A stretch of 64,000 bases of DNA from Holothuria scabra (Eukaryota; Echinodermata; Holothuroidea; Aspidochirotida; Holothuriidae). The position numbers and the translations under genes are program-made. This document shows, one piece after another, positions 1 to 11,344 of this stretch (the stretch's first letter is position 1; every line of letters begins with the position of its first letter). The DNA is taken from positions 74,885,719 through 74,949,718 of the forward strand of contig CM074179.1 in the NCBI GenBank assembly GCA_037179385.1, read 5' to 3'. The notes beneath the pieces are model-generated. The model worked only from the letters and a program-made list of their open reading frames with translations. It did no database searches and had not been told where the DNA came from.

Positions 1-1020
1 TGAACTGAATAGTAAATCACCAATCAAGTTGAAATAGAACTAAAATCTTTACTCTTCCTGTTTTCTTCAGTCTCATCTCGTGTCATCACACTCGGCAACA
101 TCCCCGTACAAGTACAAGCCTTTGTATTGATAGCCTACTAACGTTACGCTACTTTACAATAGCTTTACTACCTATATGTTCAAAAGCACTTTTTGAACAT
201 TTTTTAGGGACCGTCGACTTTGTCAGGAGGAGATTTTGTTAGGAACAACCTTGTTTTCGTCGGGTATGTTGGCCAAGCCGGCTACTTTGTCAGGGGTGAC
301 TTTGTAGACTATGTGACTGTGTGACTATGCCATAACGAAGCATCGGCATTCGGCTGGTACTATTAAATAACTGCGCGGCCTCTCTTCACTTGGACAGTAA
401 AATATCCAACAGTATTTCTGAGGAGGAGCTGATTACGTCGCGTGGTTCATTGACTTCATAATTCTACGCCCCTACCTATGGACTGAACAAAAAAAGGAAC
501 ACTGAAGTCGCAGGCGGGGAAGGTATGAACTGAGTGCTGGAGTGCGGAAGACTGTTAGAGGCGATTTTGTTTGAGCGACTTTGTATAATCGAATTTATAG
601 GGTGCGACCCGATCCCTACCTCTCAACTTTTATTGAACTTGCACCTAAGTTTTCACTGTGAAAGAGCAATGAGACACCCTAGGTGTCACCCAAGTGAGAT
701 TTGAGATTTTCAAAAAAAGATATGTCTTCTTTAGTCAGAGTGTGACTATGAAAATTTTTAAGATTGTATTGTTCTTTTTACAAGAAAAGGCAATAATGCT
801 CATATTTTTTAACTGAAAGTATCTCAAAAGCACCTGGAAAATGCCATTTCCAGCTATCTGAGAAGTTGCGTTTTTCAAAAATTTCTGCGCACTTCCGACT
901 TCACCAACTGAAGGTGTGACGCACAACTCACGTAACCATTCAAGCGGGATTAGGCCTATATTTTTCCGTCAGTGAGGATCACATCTAACTGCACATCAAC
1001 CCCGCCCCCATCTCTCTCTT
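1..1020. other. Non-coding stretch upstream of the BEL element
   Basis: No gene could be supported here. At about 840-930, read on the minus strand, there is a copy of the hAT-associated repeat also present at 42.6-43.2 kb and at 27.17 kb (an A-rich GAAAA run, then TTCTCAGATAG, then GGAAATGGCATTT). The stretch may include the left long terminal repeat of the BEL element, but I could not find a matching right copy. Confidence 0.4.
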
Positions 1021-1163
1021 TTAATGACGTCACAATGGTGTCGTGAGCTTAGGCACAAGTTGCGCGTTGTTTTTAATTTCCTCTTGATGTTAATGACGTT
1101 ACAATAGCGTCGCTCGTTGAGTTCGTGCCCTCGTTGCGCGTTGTTTTGATTTTCTCTTTGATT
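1021..1163 (+). repeat. Tandem ~70-bp repeat with CRE-like sites
   Basis: Two adjacent units share the order TAATGACGT, ACAATRGYGTCG, TTGCGCGTTGTTTT, then a pyrimidine-rich tail. Unit 1 starts at 1021 and carries a full palindromic CRE, TGACGTCA, at 1025-1032. Unit 2 starts at about 1090 and has TGACGTTA at 1094-1101. Because it lies just 5' of a BEL/Pao element it could be a U3-type enhancer of that element; that is inference. Confidence 0.6.
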
Positions 1164-1839
1164 TAAGCGCATGTAATTTGAAATGATTAATGCTTTTGAC
1201 CGTTAATCGTTACCTGCTCGTCAAGCTGATTAGACGTAAGACCATCAAACTTTCATGTGAGTATATTGCCAATGATTTCGCAAAGTAAAAGTAAGGATAA
1301 TCAACTGTTTAAGAAATATAATCAAACAATTGTGATATTATGTAATTGTTGAGTGATTTAAAATAAGTGTGTATTCTCTGTTCTTCCTATTTTCATTAAT
1401 GTATTTTTAATGTTTCTTCAATCAGTCACCAGACAGACATGATTTGAGGATATCAATTGTGGATGCAGTTTTAGATGTGTTTAACGATTTACTGATTTGA
1501 GGTGGGCCACAGATGTTACGAAATAAATTCGATGAATAGAGAAATTGTGTGTGTGGAATGTTTTTGATGGTCTTAATAAATTCCAGTATCGAAGGAATTT
1601 ATTGTGAATGAACCTTTCATGGTTCGATACTAAGATGTCGATGAAAGACACAGCATGAGAAGGCTTCACTTTTGGGCAGTAGGAATAAGAAAGGAACTTT
1701 GTCTTGATCATTGAATTGCGTTGTAAAACTGATTGAAGAGGATGCAGGCGTAGATGCCGTCACGGAAGTATTCGAAAGAGCAAAGGGAAATCTAGAGACA
1801 GCTCATCAAGCCGTGTGAAGAGAGTGTGAAGAGGAGTGG

Positions 1840-2451
1840 ATGGTTGATGTAGAGAATAGGTACCTGTCGTTAAGAATCGAGTTAGAAAAGTACTTAAATG
1901 GACTTATGAGTAAGCGAAAAGTCATATCCGAAGTCCGTATCTCAGCTGTGACGGAGAAAACAGCAATGCAGATAAAACGAACAATGAAAAGAACAGTAAT
2001 ACAGGGAGTCAAGGCTGGACCGAAGAGACAGCCGGCCGAGAGAATGATGTCGTCTATGATGTAAATTTTGACCAAAAAGGTGGGTAATGTATTTGGCAAT
2101 GAAGTTGATAGTAGTGTCAGTGAATGTAACGGTCACTCTGATGTAAGTCAGGGCCGTTCGAGTTTAGATAAGGCTAGGCCTACATTTAAGCTTATACCCG
2201 ACAATCAGACTGAAAGACAACTTAAATTAGCGCTTGAATTACCAAAGGCTGAAACAGCTGAGTTTAATGGAGACCCAGTTGATTACTGGTCTTTCATTCC
2301 TAATTTTGAAATCAACGTTGCCAGTAAGCTATGTGATGACACTGGGGGTCTTCAGTATCTCCTACAGCTGGGCAAAGGAAAAGCGCGTCCTTGTATCGAA
2401 AGTTGTACACTTCTAGGCGGTGAAGTTACGAGCGCGCGAAGTCAATTTTGA
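1840..2451 (+). pseudogene. BEL gag-like region (DUF1759-type)
   Basis: Two overlapping open stretches, 1840-2064 and 2068-2451, look like a BEL gag N-terminus. The first is charged and helix-like (RYLSLRIELEKYL). The second holds the family pattern LPKAETAEFNGDPVDYWSF near residues 55-73, which matches the DUF1759 signature of an LPK-type start, F.G....W..F. In an intact element this protein packages the RNA. The frame changes again at 2448. Confidence 0.7.
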
Positions 2452-3130
2452 AGCGGCAGTTCGGTCAACCGCATCTTATACTAAATTCTTTGATGGGTAA
2501 AATGGTTAATCGCAAACCTATACAGGCTTATGATGGAAAAAGCCTGTGGAATCTCATATCCTACAAGCAAAGGTGTTATGTTACCTCAACGCAAATGGGG
2601 TATGTTAATGACTTAAATGCTACCGGTAATCTTCTAAAGATACAAGGTCTGTTACCTGTTTACCTTCAGACAGGGTGGGCTCAAACAGCTAAAGGCATTC
2701 TTCAAACTAGGGAACCGCTATTCAAAGACTTACTTACTTATCTGGAAAGTCAAGCAGAAGTTTCGTGTAATATGATTGGTAGGAATGTAGGCAAATTGTG
2801 TGGAGTTTCAAAAGACTTAGAGAAACCCCGTGTGAAGGTCAACTTTGTGAAAGGTAAATCATTTAAGTGTTTTGCATGGGATAGTGAACACAAGTTTTTG
2901 ACTGTGAGTTGTTAACTAGTATGTCATATGACCAGAAAGTAGATATTGTTAAGACAAAGCGACGGGATGCAGTGTGCTCGTATTGCCAGTCTAACAGGCA
3001 CCACACTATGCTTCATGAACCGCCCCAAACCGAAAATGCGCCAGTTACTTCAAACACTGCTGTTTTTGGTGATAGTTTTCTTGAGAATCGTCCCAGTTAC
3101 AGTGACTGCGGAGAACGGCAAACGAGTTAA
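2448..3130 (+). pseudogene. BEL gag C-terminus with zinc-knuckle-like motif
   Basis: The stretch 2448-2915 continues the gag region without a motif I can name. From 2909 a second frame reads LTSMSYDQKVDIVK and then CSYCQSNRHHTMLH, which resembles the CxxC...H zinc knuckle that precedes the protease in BEL/Pao elements, although the last Cys is missing. The frame shifts before the protease. Confidence 0.5.
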
Positions 3131-3347
3131 TACTCTCGCTTTGCTAGATAGTGGTTCGGACACTAATCTATGCAGTGAATCCCTTAGACGGAAGTTGGGC
3201 ATTAAAGGGAAATTTAAGTCATATCCGTCGTCGACAATCAATGGCAATAAAACTAGAACCGGTTTGACGTTTGATATCACTGTTAAGGGTGAAAATGAAA
3301 CTAACGAATTGTCAGTTAATATCCTTTCCATTTCTGATCTGCCGTAG
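2946..3347 (+). pseudogene. BEL/Pao aspartic protease domain
   Basis: The fragment reads NTLALLDSGSDTNLCSESL, the active-site region of Pao-type (A17-like) aspartic proteases, with the catalytic Asp codon at 3147-3149 in the D-S-G triad. It continues as RRKLGIKGKF and ends in a stop at 3347, before the usual end of the domain. In a live element it would cleave the gag-pol polyprotein. Confidence 0.75.
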
Positions 3348-3628
3348 TGATGACAGCGTCCCTTCTACGCAAATCTTGAAGGTTGGCAGCATTTGAAATC
3401 CATTTCGTGGAAAGTTATATCAGGATACGAACTCGGTCTTCTCATCGGTGTTGATGTTCCCGAAGCATTCTGGGTTAAGGATGAGAAGCGGGGTAGCCCG
3501 AGAGATCCATACGCGGTCAAAACGGGCCCTCTTGGCTAGTCTTTAATGGGACCGAAAACAATCTCATCGAATTTCTTGTTGCTCAAACGGGGAAATTTTA
3601 GATTTTTTTGAAAGGTCTCGGTCAGTAG

Positions 3629-5033
3629 ATGATAAAGGGTTTGGCGAGGCGGACTTTGTTCAAGACGAAAGGGAAAAGGAAATCTAAATCGACAACTTTA
3701 CTTACAAACGAAGGTCACTATGAGATAGGGCTTCTGTGGAAGGAAGACAATCGCATGGCTACATCAAGACTTAAAAGCCTACTACGAAAACTAGAGAGGG
3801 ATAATACGATGCGACAAAAATATACTGAAACAGTAGAAGGTTATATTGCTAAGGGCAGCGTGCCGAACGAGTTGTCATTGGGGGAAAGTTTGGTGTTTAC
3901 CTCACTACCCGGTTATCCATCCACATAAAGAAAAAGTTAGAGTAGTGTTCGATTGCGCTGCGAAAAGGCAAGACACTCTGCTAAACGCATATTTACTAAA
4001 GGGACCAGATACAATGAATAGTCCAGCAGGTGTACTTCACGGATTAAGGGATAATACGATGCGACAAAAATATACTGAAACAGTAGAAGGTTATATTGCT
4101 AAGGGCAGCGTGCCGAACGAGGTGTCATTGGGAAAAGTTTGGTGTTTACCTCACCACCCGGTTATCCATCCACATAAAGAAAAAGATAGAGTAGTGTTCG
4201 ATTGCGCTGTGAAACGGCAAGACACCTTGCTAAACGCATGTTTACTAAAGGGACCAGACACATTGAATAATCTAGCAGGTGTACTTCACGGATTAATGGA
4301 TAATACGATGCGACAAAAATAAACTGAAACAGTAGAAGGTTATATTGCTAAGGGCAGCGTGCCGAACGAGGTGTCATTGGGAAAAGTTTGATGTTTACCT
4401 CACCACCCGGTTATCCATCCACATAAAGAAAAAGTTACAGTAGTGTTCGATTGCGCTGCGAAACGGCAAGACACTTTGCTAAACGCATATTTACTAAAGG
4501 GACCAGACACAATGAATAGTCTAGCAGGTGTACTTCACGGATTAAGGTAGCACCGAGTCGCTATATGTGCAGACGTCGAGTCTATGTTTCATCAGGTAAA
4601 GGTTACTCCAGGACACCCCGATGCGTTCAGGTTCCTGTGGTGGCCTGGCGGAAATTTGAATGCCAAAGCGTTAGAGTATAGGATGACGGTGAATTTGTTC
4701 GGAGCCACGTCAAGTCCTGGTTGCGCCGGCTATGCGTTGCAACGCACGGCAGACGATAACGAAATGGCTAATCAAGACACTATTGGCAAGACGACTATTG
4801 AATTCATTAGAAATAACTTCTACGTTGATGATATCCTTGCTTCAGTCGACGACGCGAACGCGGCGAATCTGATTGTTGATTGTCTAGAAACATCTTGCGC
4901 AAAGGTGGCTTTAGACTTACTAAGTGGATTAGTAATAATCGTGATGTTTTGGAGAGCATCCCGGAATCTGAAAGAGGGCCAAATATTGCAGCAGCATGGA
5001 CACCCTTCCTATAAAGAAAACCCTAGGAGTTAG
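3629..5033 (+). pseudogene. BEL/Pao reverse transcriptase with internal triplication
   Basis: The N-terminal part has the Pao pattern GHYEIGLLWKED, LKSLLRKLERD and [19 protein letters not shown]. The palm continues at 4584 with MFHQVKVTPGHPDAF, RMTVNLFGATSSPGCAGY and the catalytic FYVDDILASVD, with YVDD at 4821-4832. Between these, the segment from DNTMRQKY to GVLHGLR is present three times (see the repeat entry). Unit 3 carries stop codons (TAT to TAA near 4320, TGG to TGA near 4390). It cannot be translated through. Confidence 0.88.
3801..4548 (+). repeat. Three tandem copies of a 249-bp RT segment
   Basis: The word ATAATACGATGCGACAAAAA starts at 3801, 4051 and 4300. The units are 250, 249 and about 249 bp. 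Unit 1 has one extra G, which breaks its frame; units 2 and 3 keep the length of 83 codons. Copies differ only at scattered bases, so the duplication is fairly recent relative to the decay of the rest. Confidence 0.95.
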
Positions 5034-5858
5034 TTGGAATGCCAATTTCGTATTTCAAGTGTCACTGCCTGATAAACCCTTCAAGAGAAGAGGGTTACTT
5101 TCTGTTTCAAGTTCGATTTTTGATCCCTTGGGTTTCGCCGCTCCTTATATTCTCATTACCCGATTTCTTCTGCAAGCGGTGTCTCGTTAGGGTTCAGACT
5201 GGGACGTGCCCCTAACAGACGAAGAACTCGCGACGTGGAAGGATTGGCTTCAAAATGTTTCTCTGCTTTCCTCTGTAAGGATTCCAAGGCGGCCAAAATT
5301 GAGTGAGTCACAACGCGTTCAACTTCACATATTTTGTGACGCGTCTCAAAAGGGGTATGCTGCGGTGGCAAATGTACGCGCGGTAAATTGTGACAACGAA
5401 GTTGGTTGTTTTTCATTCGTTCAAGGCAAGGCAAAGGTTAGTCCGATGAAATCTATATCCATTCCGAGACTCGAATTGATGGCTCCCGTTCTTGCAGTAG
5501 AATTGTATGCGATAATTAAACGAGACATAAAATTTGATGTCGATGACACAATGTTTTGGGCAGATGGACAGACTTTATGATTGTACTTGGATACATTCGC
5601 AACGAAGAGCAACGTTTTAAAACCTTCGTTGCCAATCGAGTGTCCAAAGTTCGTGAAAATTCTTCTCCAAATCAGTGGAGACATGTGGGTTCAAAGGAAA
5701 ACCCAGCCGATGATGGGTCAAGAGGTACTCATGATTTAGCAAGGTTGGTTTCAGGACCAAAGTTCTTACTAGAGGGAGAGTGCGAGTGGCCGCAATTGAA
5801 ACTTGATGAACACGAATTGTCTGGGGATCCCGAGGTTAAAAAAATTTATTGTTCTTAA
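4996..5858 (+). pseudogene. BEL RT C-terminus and RNase H region
   Basis: The frame 4996-5190 has KKTLGVSWNANFVFQV and RRGLLSVSSSIFDPLGFAAP, the conserved Pao stretch after the polymerase palm. The frame 5206-5580 has QLHIFCDASQKGYAAV and SIPRLELMAPVLAVEL, the RNase H-like part with the first acidic residue. The frame 5556-5858 has FKTFVANRVSKVRE, NQWRHVGSKENPADDGSRG and GPKFLLEGECEWP. The three pieces are separated by a stop at 5188-5190 and a frameshift near 5570. Confidence 0.85.
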
Positions 5859-6112
5859 CATAACTACCTCAGTCGATGACAATTTTTTTCGAGGGATTAA
5901 CCTGAAAGTTCTCAAGCTGGCACAAGTTGGTCAGACTTTTAGTCTGGGTTCTTCGCTTCGTTAATAGGTCTAGAAGTGTATTGTCGAGTTCTAAAAAATC
6001 TGTCTGTATCGGAAATTGAGACAAGTGAAGCTTTAATACTTAAGTGGGTCCAAAATTCAGCATTAAATTTTGACAGAGCGACCAGCGGCTAGTAAAAGTC
6101 AAGCCCGTACTC

Positions 6113-6499
6113 GTGGGAGATTTACTTAGAGTAGGCGGTCGCCTCGACTATGCAAATGTAAACATTGACGTCAGACATCCAATTATTCTACCCTCTAAAG
6201 GTAAAGTAAGCACTCTTTTTCAGACATTACCATGGAAGCGTAGGTCATGGTGGTTTGGCCATGACATTGAGTGCGATTCGTCAAAGATTTTGTATCGGAG
6301 GAATTTACACTCTCTTTCTTTCAAGATCAGCTCTCCATGTTCAATATGTCAGCCGGATTCCTTCTTGATAGTAGTTTCACTAGGTTTGTTATCTATAAAA
6401 TCTTACTTAAAGTTGCCCGGAAGTAATTTGCAGACCAGTGTTAAGACAATACATAAGATGGACAAGTGCTTTGAAGTTTACAAACCGCTATTAATCTGA
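6113..6499 (+). pseudogene. BEL integrase N-terminal fragment
   Basis: The reading GDLLRVGGRLDYANVNID then RHPIILPSKGKVSTLF matches the integrase zinc-binding lead-in of BEL elements (the LRVGGRL...HPIILP pattern). After about 6250 the protein loses family likeness, apart from a CSICQ remnant of the HHCC motif. The DDE core expected over the next kilobase is absent. Confidence 0.7.
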
Positions 6500-8085
6500 A
6501 ATGGTCCCCTGTAATCCTGTTTCCTCCCATCAGATAGCAAGAATTTTTTTTTTTCTTTTTTTGCTTACACAAGCAGAACAAAAGATGCCCTCATCTTTGC
6601 TTGTCTTTGGGTGACTTCCATTTGTAATTGGTATTTTATACCAATCCAGGTTACCCGTCCGAATACCCGATTCACCGGTTATGTGGTTAATAGAGTTCTA
6701 AAGCAACTGTCTTCGTAAAGAGAACTACCCGTAAATTACGACCTTAATTAATACTTCACAAACCCCTTAAAATGAAGGAGGTTGCGGGGGCGTGACCCCC
6801 TGGACCCCCACAGACACACACATTGAACTGCCCATCAAATTCTTTTCTCAATAGTTCATCTTCCCCTTTTTTTCAAACTGTCAGCCGGATCTGCCCCTGG
6901 TTATTGAATCACTGGGTTTTTTAACCAAAAGTCTTACTGGAAGGTACACTGGAGCCATTTTCGATTTCTTGCCGAAGACAGGCAAGGAATCTATGCGATG
7001 GTGATGTGTGTTTGTGACACTTTGCTCGTAATCGCGATATCTCAAGATAGTAATGACCAACACTTTTCATATTTGGTATATAAATTTTAGACTGCAAGTT
7101 GTGTGCCATTTTCGTTTCATTCAATGACCCAGTAACGAGGGTGGGAATGAAAAAATTTTCACAAAAAATTAAAACAATTTTGGTATCTTTTCACAAGATA
7201 ACCTCTTGCACATTTGATTGTACCCTAATTATGAAAATATCATCGATGGTTTAATAGTTCGTCTAGTCCGATGTTTTGGCGGGGCAGTTCACGTTTTCCA
7301 CTCTCAAGCAATTTTGAAAATTCTTTTCCAGTGGAAGGAATGTAGCTGACCCTTTAAAAGATAATTTATCCGGTTTACTTCAATTGTACTTTAACATTTT
7401 GCCTATTTTTACTTAAGGAAACATTTTAAGAAAAATAAGGTCATTTACAAAAATTAAAAGGTCTATTCAAAGACCCAGTGTTTTTATAAGTGGAAACGTA
7501 GACCATTGTTCATATTTTATTGTTTCCCTTAAAGTAAGTGCAGTGAAACTTTTTTCAGAAGCAACGCGGCCGACGTTCTTTGAATATGTGGAAAAATGGA
7601 AAGATTTAGAACTTGCCGTAATACAAAGAAAACTCCTCGGTCAACAACAAGTTTGCGCTAACGTTAAATAACGTTAGGCTAGTAAACGCTAACGTTAAAC
7701 CCTGTGGATTCTAAAGGGAATGCTACTCAAGGTTTACCGACAACATTCTGAAAAATGGGGAAGTTGTTGGACAGCACAGAGACTGACATTGGTGAGCAGG
7801 GATGTAGGTAGAAAGATGTGAGTGTGGGTCATCAATGTAGAGAATAACTAGGCCTAGCTTAGGCCCCGGATTTATAGCCACTTGACTACTAGCTCTAGGC
7901 CTAAGCCTAAGTATAGTCTTTCAGCTCTGCTGGCTTGACGCATACACAAAAATTTGGTAAAAAATGCGTCTCAGATAGCAGAAATGGCCCTTTCAGTGTC
8001 TTTTCTCTGTTTAACAACCTATATTTAATGTCATTCTGATTTAGGCCTATTAGATTAGTGACTGACAAATGGGAAGATCAAACAA
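6500..8085. other. Non-coding stretch with one satellite fragment
   Basis: No gene found. At about 7015-7090 there is one partial monomer of the ~145-bp satellite (TCGCGATATCTCAAG, then CACTTTTCATATTTGGTATAT). At 6785-6815 there is a CCCCTGGACCCCCA run. A cluster of AACGTTA and TAGGCCT words lies at about 7660-7920. Confidence 0.5.
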
Positions 8086-8087
8086 CT

Positions 8088-8345
8088 GTATGGCCTAGTG
8101 ATAAGAACATGTGATCATGACTTGCAGCCGGAAGCTCTGGGGTGAGAATCCTGACTTGGTTATATCTAAGAAGACTTTAAAAATGGAACCTACTGCCACT
8201 ATGCTTGGTGCTCAGCAATGGAGTGGAGAAAACAAACCAGTGGGCAACAGAACAACTTCGTGTGCTGCTGCAGAATGGTTGTTGCTACATATGGCAATGT
8301 GTGGCGTGTATGAAGTAATCGCTTTACCAAGTAATCAACCATACA
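8088..8345 (+). repeat. tRNA-derived SINE
   Basis: The 5' part, from TGGCCTAGTGATAAG near 8090, resembles an A box, and GGGGTGAGAATCC near 8140-8152 resembles a B box, at tRNA-like spacing. The body has GACTTTAAAAATGGAACC and GCTCAGCAATGGAGTGGAG. The same body, diverged, recurs at about 61462-61532. A short open frame across it is not taken as a gene. Confidence 0.6.
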
Positions 8346-9029
8346 GCTACGGTCGATGTCACAAGTGAACACGATGTGTGCTTTTTAGCATACAACAGTT
8401 TAAACATCTCAATAACAACATTAAGGCAGTTTGAAAGAACATCTAAAAAACAAAAAGAAACAAAAAGAAAAAAAAAAAACGGCTTAGCTTGTGTAACTAA
8501 AAAATTATGAAAACTATAAGTACACATTCCAAGCGATATATTAATAATCTGTGCATATCAATTGCGTATCTAGAAAATTTATGAGGTGCATAACCTAATT
8601 TTGTGATTTAGGCCCAAAGCAATATTGCTGAGGTCTACTGCAGTATCTTTCCATGATGCTCAGCCAGGAGACTGTGGACTGATGTGCCTCCAGCCCCCAC
8701 AGACAATTTGTGACTGCAAGTGCAATATTTCATTTTTCTGCCACCGATTGATGTGGAAATTTAGAAATTCCATACCCTACTGTTGGCTATACCACAATAA
8801 ATCCAAATCTGTTCAAAATATGAAATTTGTAACTATACATGGTGAATATTTTACAGTAATGATTTTGATGTTGCAAATAGTTGGCCAATGTTGGAATTTT
8901 CTGAAAATAAGTTGAAAGTTTTCATCTTCAAAATATGTAAAGAAATAACTTTTTTTCAACTCAGTACCAGATTTTCAATTCAATTTAGATAATTTTTTAC
9001 AAATTTTGTGACCAGTGAAATTTCAACCA
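8346..9029. other. AT-rich non-coding stretch
   Basis: No gene or recognised element. It includes a poly(A) run at 8467-8480 and AT-rich sequence up to the MITE at 9034. Confidence 0.4.
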
Positions 9030-9033
9030 TTAA

Positions 9034-9288
9034 AGTTAAAGAGCAGTCCCCCAAACTTATTCTGAAGAAAAAGCTAAATAGCAAAATTTTCATCTTTTTT
9101 CTCTTCAAAGTATCTTTCATTACATTTTATGACTTAACTATTTATATTGAAGGTAAACTAAACAATTATTGCTGGTAAATTTCACATTTGAAGAGAAAAA
9201 AAAACATTGTTTCATGACTCCCAACAGCCAATCATGAAACTGGACAGTCTACTACACTTCTTCAATTTGGGATGACTGCTCCTGCCCT
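9034..9288 (+). mobile_element. TTAA-flanked MITE, family 1 copy A
   Basis: The element begins AGTTAAAGAGCAGTC and ends GACTGCTCCTGCCCT, inverted ends of about 15 bp, with TTAA on both sides (9030-9033 and 9289-9292). Other copies in the window show the same ends. A TTAA duplication points to piggyBac- or Kolobok-type transposase supplied in trans. It has no coding capacity. Confidence 0.85.
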
Positions 9289-9292
9289 TTAA

Positions 9293-9960
9293 CTTAATCT
9301 GTGGCAATATCTGAGATGTCTTTGAGAAAATTCATAATGGCATCAGACTTGTGTCTCAATTACTGCATGGAAATGTGATTAAAATAAGTGTTTCTGTGGC
9401 GGTTACATTTAAATTAACCTATATGTAGGCTAATGTAGGATAGGTATGGCATGTTTAAACAACTAATTTATCCCATTTTCTCTCAAAGTAAGTGACAAAA
9501 GCTTCAGTTGCACAAGTGGCAATTAGTTGTTTTATTATCTCTCAGTTTTAGAACCAGTGATTGTTGTCTGCGTTCAGGCGACCACTTTCCCAGTTCCCCT
9601 TTCTCCAGTATAACTGGAGATGCCTGAATACCATCAGCATAATTTGCAGCTCTCCTTTTTGCCCTGCATATCCTGTAGAGTTGCTATTCCAAAAACCAAG
9701 TCATGTACGGCAGACACATCAATTGCGGAGACACCATAGACTAGCGCTCAAAAACACAGGTCATTGGGTGATTCACCATACAAACATACAAATTCGACCC
9801 TTGAAAAATTCCAGATGGCGAAAAAATAACTTACCAAAATTGTCCCTAGGATCTTTCAGAATCTGCTGTTGCTCTCTTTTAGTAAATTCTCTCCATTGAA
9901 AGATATGGATCATATTCATTTAAAAAGTTTCGTTTAGCTTTTCTGGAAAAGTTTTGAAAC
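9293..9960. other. Non-coding stretch
   Basis: No gene supported. A 112-codon open frame at 9561-9899 has no recognisable domain, no family likeness and ordinary codon composition for non-coding DNA. Confidence 0.35.
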
Positions 9961-9964
9961 TTAA

Positions 9965-10514
9965 AGTGTACCTCAAGCCAAAACGTTAAAAAAATAGATA
10001 TTTAAGACCATGAAATATGACTTCTAAATGTACAACTCACATTTACATAAATCATTCCTGGACTGAGATATAAAATGTTGAAATTTATCAATCAATTTAA
10101 AAATGGTTCATTGTGAAACAATTTGTGATGTCATTGATCTACTACACAAATTACAATCTTTGTACATCTTTGGTTTTCTAAACGTTACTGCACCTTGTAC
10201 CAAGGTGTCATAGGACTCTAACTCTTATCAGGTGATGTAATAAATTAAGCTCTCTCCGTGGAACATGCTACGTAAGAAAACAGGCAGTGTTCAAGGTCAT
10301 AAAAACTTTTTTAATTTTAAAGGAAAACAAAGCAGGCAATGTGAGTTGTACAACACAGTAAGTTACAAATTAATGCGCAATGAACCAATTTGTTTGAAGT
10401 GGATAAATGTCAATATTCCTCAGCTCAGGAATGTCCTATGATGAGGAGGAGTTAGACTGTTAGAATTCATTTTCCATGCCTTTAACTACATTTTTTTTTT
10501 GACCTGAGGTACAC
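9965..10514 (+). mobile_element. TTAA-flanked MITE, family 3 copy A
   Basis: The ~550-bp element starts AGTGTACCTCAAG after TTAA (9961-9964) and ends CTGAGGTACAC before TTAA (10515-10518). A second copy of similar length and the same internal landmarks (TACTACACAAATTACAATC, then TGTACCAAGGTGT-like) is at 51365-51927. Non-coding. Confidence 0.85.
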
Positions 10515-11093
10515 TTAAAAACTTTTTCACCGAATTAGCAAAAGTACTTCAGGACTAGTGTGGGAAATTCTTTTCCGGGACAAATAGGACTATATATTTT
10601 CAGTAATTTCTGTCGAAATCTTAAACTTAGTGAAAAGAAATGCTCAGTTAAGGATTGAGGTTAAGTTTAAAGAAATGATATTGCCGAATTCTTTCTAGGA
10701 AAAATGCAAGGGAAGTTTAGCGCACGACAACCACAAACGCAAGCATAGGGCTTCGGCGTTGACAGATTAGTCATAGTTTAAAATATGCGGCGACTTTTTT
10801 GAAATATGCACACTCACTTCTATGAGGCTCTCGCTGTACATAGTTCCATAGCCATAGTGCAGTAAATATACCTTACGGACGTTGCAATACTTGTTACTTC
10901 TAAGTGGTTTGTAAAAATTGCGTGAACAACCTGCTGTAGTGCACACAACATGAAACATGTGTGTAGAATAGCTAGCACATGGGCTGAGATGGTTACCCGA
11001 CCGATTAATAAAAATTTGTTTATGGAATAAATTGTGTTCATATTCAGTTCACCATATGAATGTATTTATTGGCTGTGAAAGCTACAAACTTTT

Positions 11094-11341
11094 AGAGGTT
11101 GAGGTCACGAGCAGCTCCCCCAAATATATTTTGAAAGAACGGCTAAACATGACAATTTTCTTCTTATTTCTCTTAGAAGTATCTTCCATCATATTTTAAA
11201 ACTTCAGTATTGCACACTCAGGGTAAATCAAGCAGTAAATCACACATTTGAAGGGAAACAATGTTGTCACATGACTCCAATTTTGAAACAGCACAGTCTA
11301 CTACATTACTTCAAGTTGCGGTGACTGCTTTTGCCATTTAA
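11094..11341 (+). mobile_element. TTAA MITE, family 1 copy B (degraded)
   Basis: It is alignable to copy A along its length (AGCAGCTCCCCCAAATAT at the left, ACAGTCTACTACATTACTTC and GTGACTGCTTTTGCC at the right). The left TTAA is mutated and the right one is ATTTAA. Non-coding. Confidence 0.75.
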
Positions 11342-11344
11342 TTC

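Larger units (their letters stand above)
1735..6499 (+). pseudogene. Decayed BEL/Pao LTR retrotransposon, gag-pol
   Basis: Fragments in changing frames follow the BEL/Pao order: gag-like region (about 1735-2900), zinc-knuckle-like segment (2909-3070), Pao aspartic protease (about 3060-3347), reverse transcriptase (3629-5033), Pao RT/RNase H connection (4996-5858) and an H2C2-type integrase N-terminal part (6113-6250). Every domain is cut by frameshifts or stops, so this copy cannot work. The catalytic integrase core (DDE) is not visible after 6250, so the element is also truncated. Matching LTRs were not found. The protease DSG and polymerase YVDD motifs survive. Confidence 0.9.

Noticed and set aside
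3050..3331. Minus-strand frame opposite the BEL protease
   Set aside because: It is a shadow of the protease coding sequence, whose DSG motif and family pattern are on the plus strand.
1..6900. Complete BEL element with paired LTRs
   Set aside because: I looked for a direct repeat between the region before 1735 and that after 6250 and found none.
8088..8160. Functional tRNA gene
   Set aside because: A- and B-box-like words are present, but the cloverleaf does not fold and the body continues as a SINE.
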